Positions 6,471-8,089 of a stretch of DNA of 8,089 nt are shown here, piece after piece. The number at the start of each line of letters is the position of its first letter. Position 1 is the first letter of the stretch. Source of the DNA: Burkholderiales bacterium (GTDB taxonomy: Bacteria > Pseudomonadota > Gammaproteobacteria > Burkholderiales > Burkholderiaceae_C); the NCBI GenBank assembly GCA_025354615.1, contig JANXMO010000110.1:1-8089 (forward strand). Reading direction: 5' to 3'. A program made the translations under genes and the position numbers. The notes below the pieces were generated by a model. It saw only the letters and a list, made by a program, of their open reading frames with translations, was not told the origin of the DNA and ran no database searches.

Positions 6471-6547
6471 AGAGCGCGGCGGATGCGCCAGCAGCGGTGC
6501 CGCTGGTCTGCGGCTGCTGCTTGTGGCTGCTTCTCCGCGCGCCTTGA

Positions 6548-7579
<1,032 letters not shown>

Positions 7580-7605
7580 AACCGTTTTCTCCCGGCCCTG
7601 CCGCC

Positions 7606-8089
7606 ATGCGCCTCTTTCACATCGACGGTGACCAGTTCCAGGAACTGGCGCAACTGCCCGAAGCCTTGCCCGCTACCGGCTACCTGTGGGTGGGCAGCGC
7701 GCGGCGTGAATTCGAAGTCAACGCCACCGTGTTGCAGCAAGCGCTGCAACGCTGGACGGGCGGCGCGCTGGTCGACCTGCACATCGTCGACCTGTTGAAC
7801 AACCAACTGCCTTCGCATTACGACTACACCTCCTGGTACGACTTGCTGGTGTTCCGCCGGCTGGCAGCGGGCCTCGGCAGCGCCGGCATGTTTCTCGACG
7901 ACCACAAGGGCACGCTGGCCACGGCGCGGGCCGCGCTGGCTGCCATTGACACCAGCCCGGTCGGCTTCGCCGTGTTCGACCGCGTGCTGCTGACCGTGCA
8001 CCCGACCGACTGCAGCGTGCGCGAATTCTTCGCCAACCGGTTGCAAAGCCAGGTCCAGGCCACGGGCGACAAGCCGGGCGCGCTGGAAG
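7606..8089 (+). CDS. CorA-family magnesium transporter-like protein, 3' end cut
   Basis: The first 161 residues of a protein I recognise as a CorA-family divalent-cation transporter of the type common in Burkholderiales. It starts MRLFHIDGDQFQEL. It contains GYLWVGSARREFEV (about 25-38), VDLHIVDLLNNQLPSHYDYTSWYDLLVFRRL and PVGFAVFDRVLLTVHPTDCSVREFF. These resemble the soluble cytosolic N-terminal domain of CorA proteins. The two C-terminal membrane helices and the GMN motif that would confirm transport lie beyond the right edge, so transport of magnesium is inferred. ATG at 7606 is 26 bases after the hemB stop, with no terminator between and no evident Shine-Dalgarno sequence, so it is probably cotranscribed with hemB. 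The frame stays open to the last base. Confidence 0.78.
   Translation, partial: MRLFHIDGDQFQELAQLPEALPATGYLWVGSARREFEVNATVLQQALQRWTGGALVDLHIVDLLNNQLPSHYDYTSWYDLLVFRRLAAGLGSAGMFLDDHKGTLATARAALAAIDTSPVGFAVFDRVLLTVHPTDCSVREFFANRLQSQVQATGDKPGALE

Overview
The window reads as a chromosomal housekeeping segment of a GC-rich betaproteobacterium. The best fit is Burkholderiales, close to Comamonadaceae, judged from remembered protein similarity of LipA, HemB, HemJ and the CorA-like protein and from the dacA-ybeD-lipB-lipA gene order. I ran no database search. I see no tRNA, rRNA, CRISPR array, insertion sequence, phage gene or toxin-antitoxin pair.

Layout. From 6306 leftwards to 1, nine genes all lie on the minus strand. 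In transcription order they are hemJ (protoporphyrinogen oxidase), a VanZ-like membrane protein, a thioredoxin-like [2Fe-2S] ferredoxin, a small alpha/beta hydrolase, dacA (D-Ala-D-Ala carboxypeptidase), ybeD (DUF493), a secreted fasciclin-domain protein, lipB and lipA, which runs off the left edge. Gaps from hemJ to dacA are 8-37 bases and dacA-ybeD is 61 bases, so these six could share a transcript. The gaps on either side of the fasciclin gene are larger (127 and 133 bases). The second holds a strong stem-loop, which suggests the fasciclin gene is a separate transcription unit inserted into an otherwise conserved cluster. To the right of a 265-base divergent intergenic region, hemB (GTG start) and a CorA-family protein, cut by the right edge, lie on the plus strand.

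How the genes fit together. hemB and hemJ, divergently arranged, catalyse an early and a late step of haem synthesis. lipB and lipA make protein-bound lipoate: LipB transfers octanoate and LipA inserts two sulfurs. dacA trims peptidoglycan peptides and ybeD is its usual small neighbour. The ferredoxin, hydrolase and VanZ-like gene have no specific assigned role.

What is worth a second look is small in scale: the fasciclin insertion with its downstream hairpin; a possible leaderless promoter directly at the hemJ start, with an intrinsic-terminator-like hairpin just upstream facing hemJ; and the hemB leader, which contains the clearest Shine-Dalgarno sequence in the window in front of a reading frame that is not hemB. 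I found no convincing undescribed multi-gene system.
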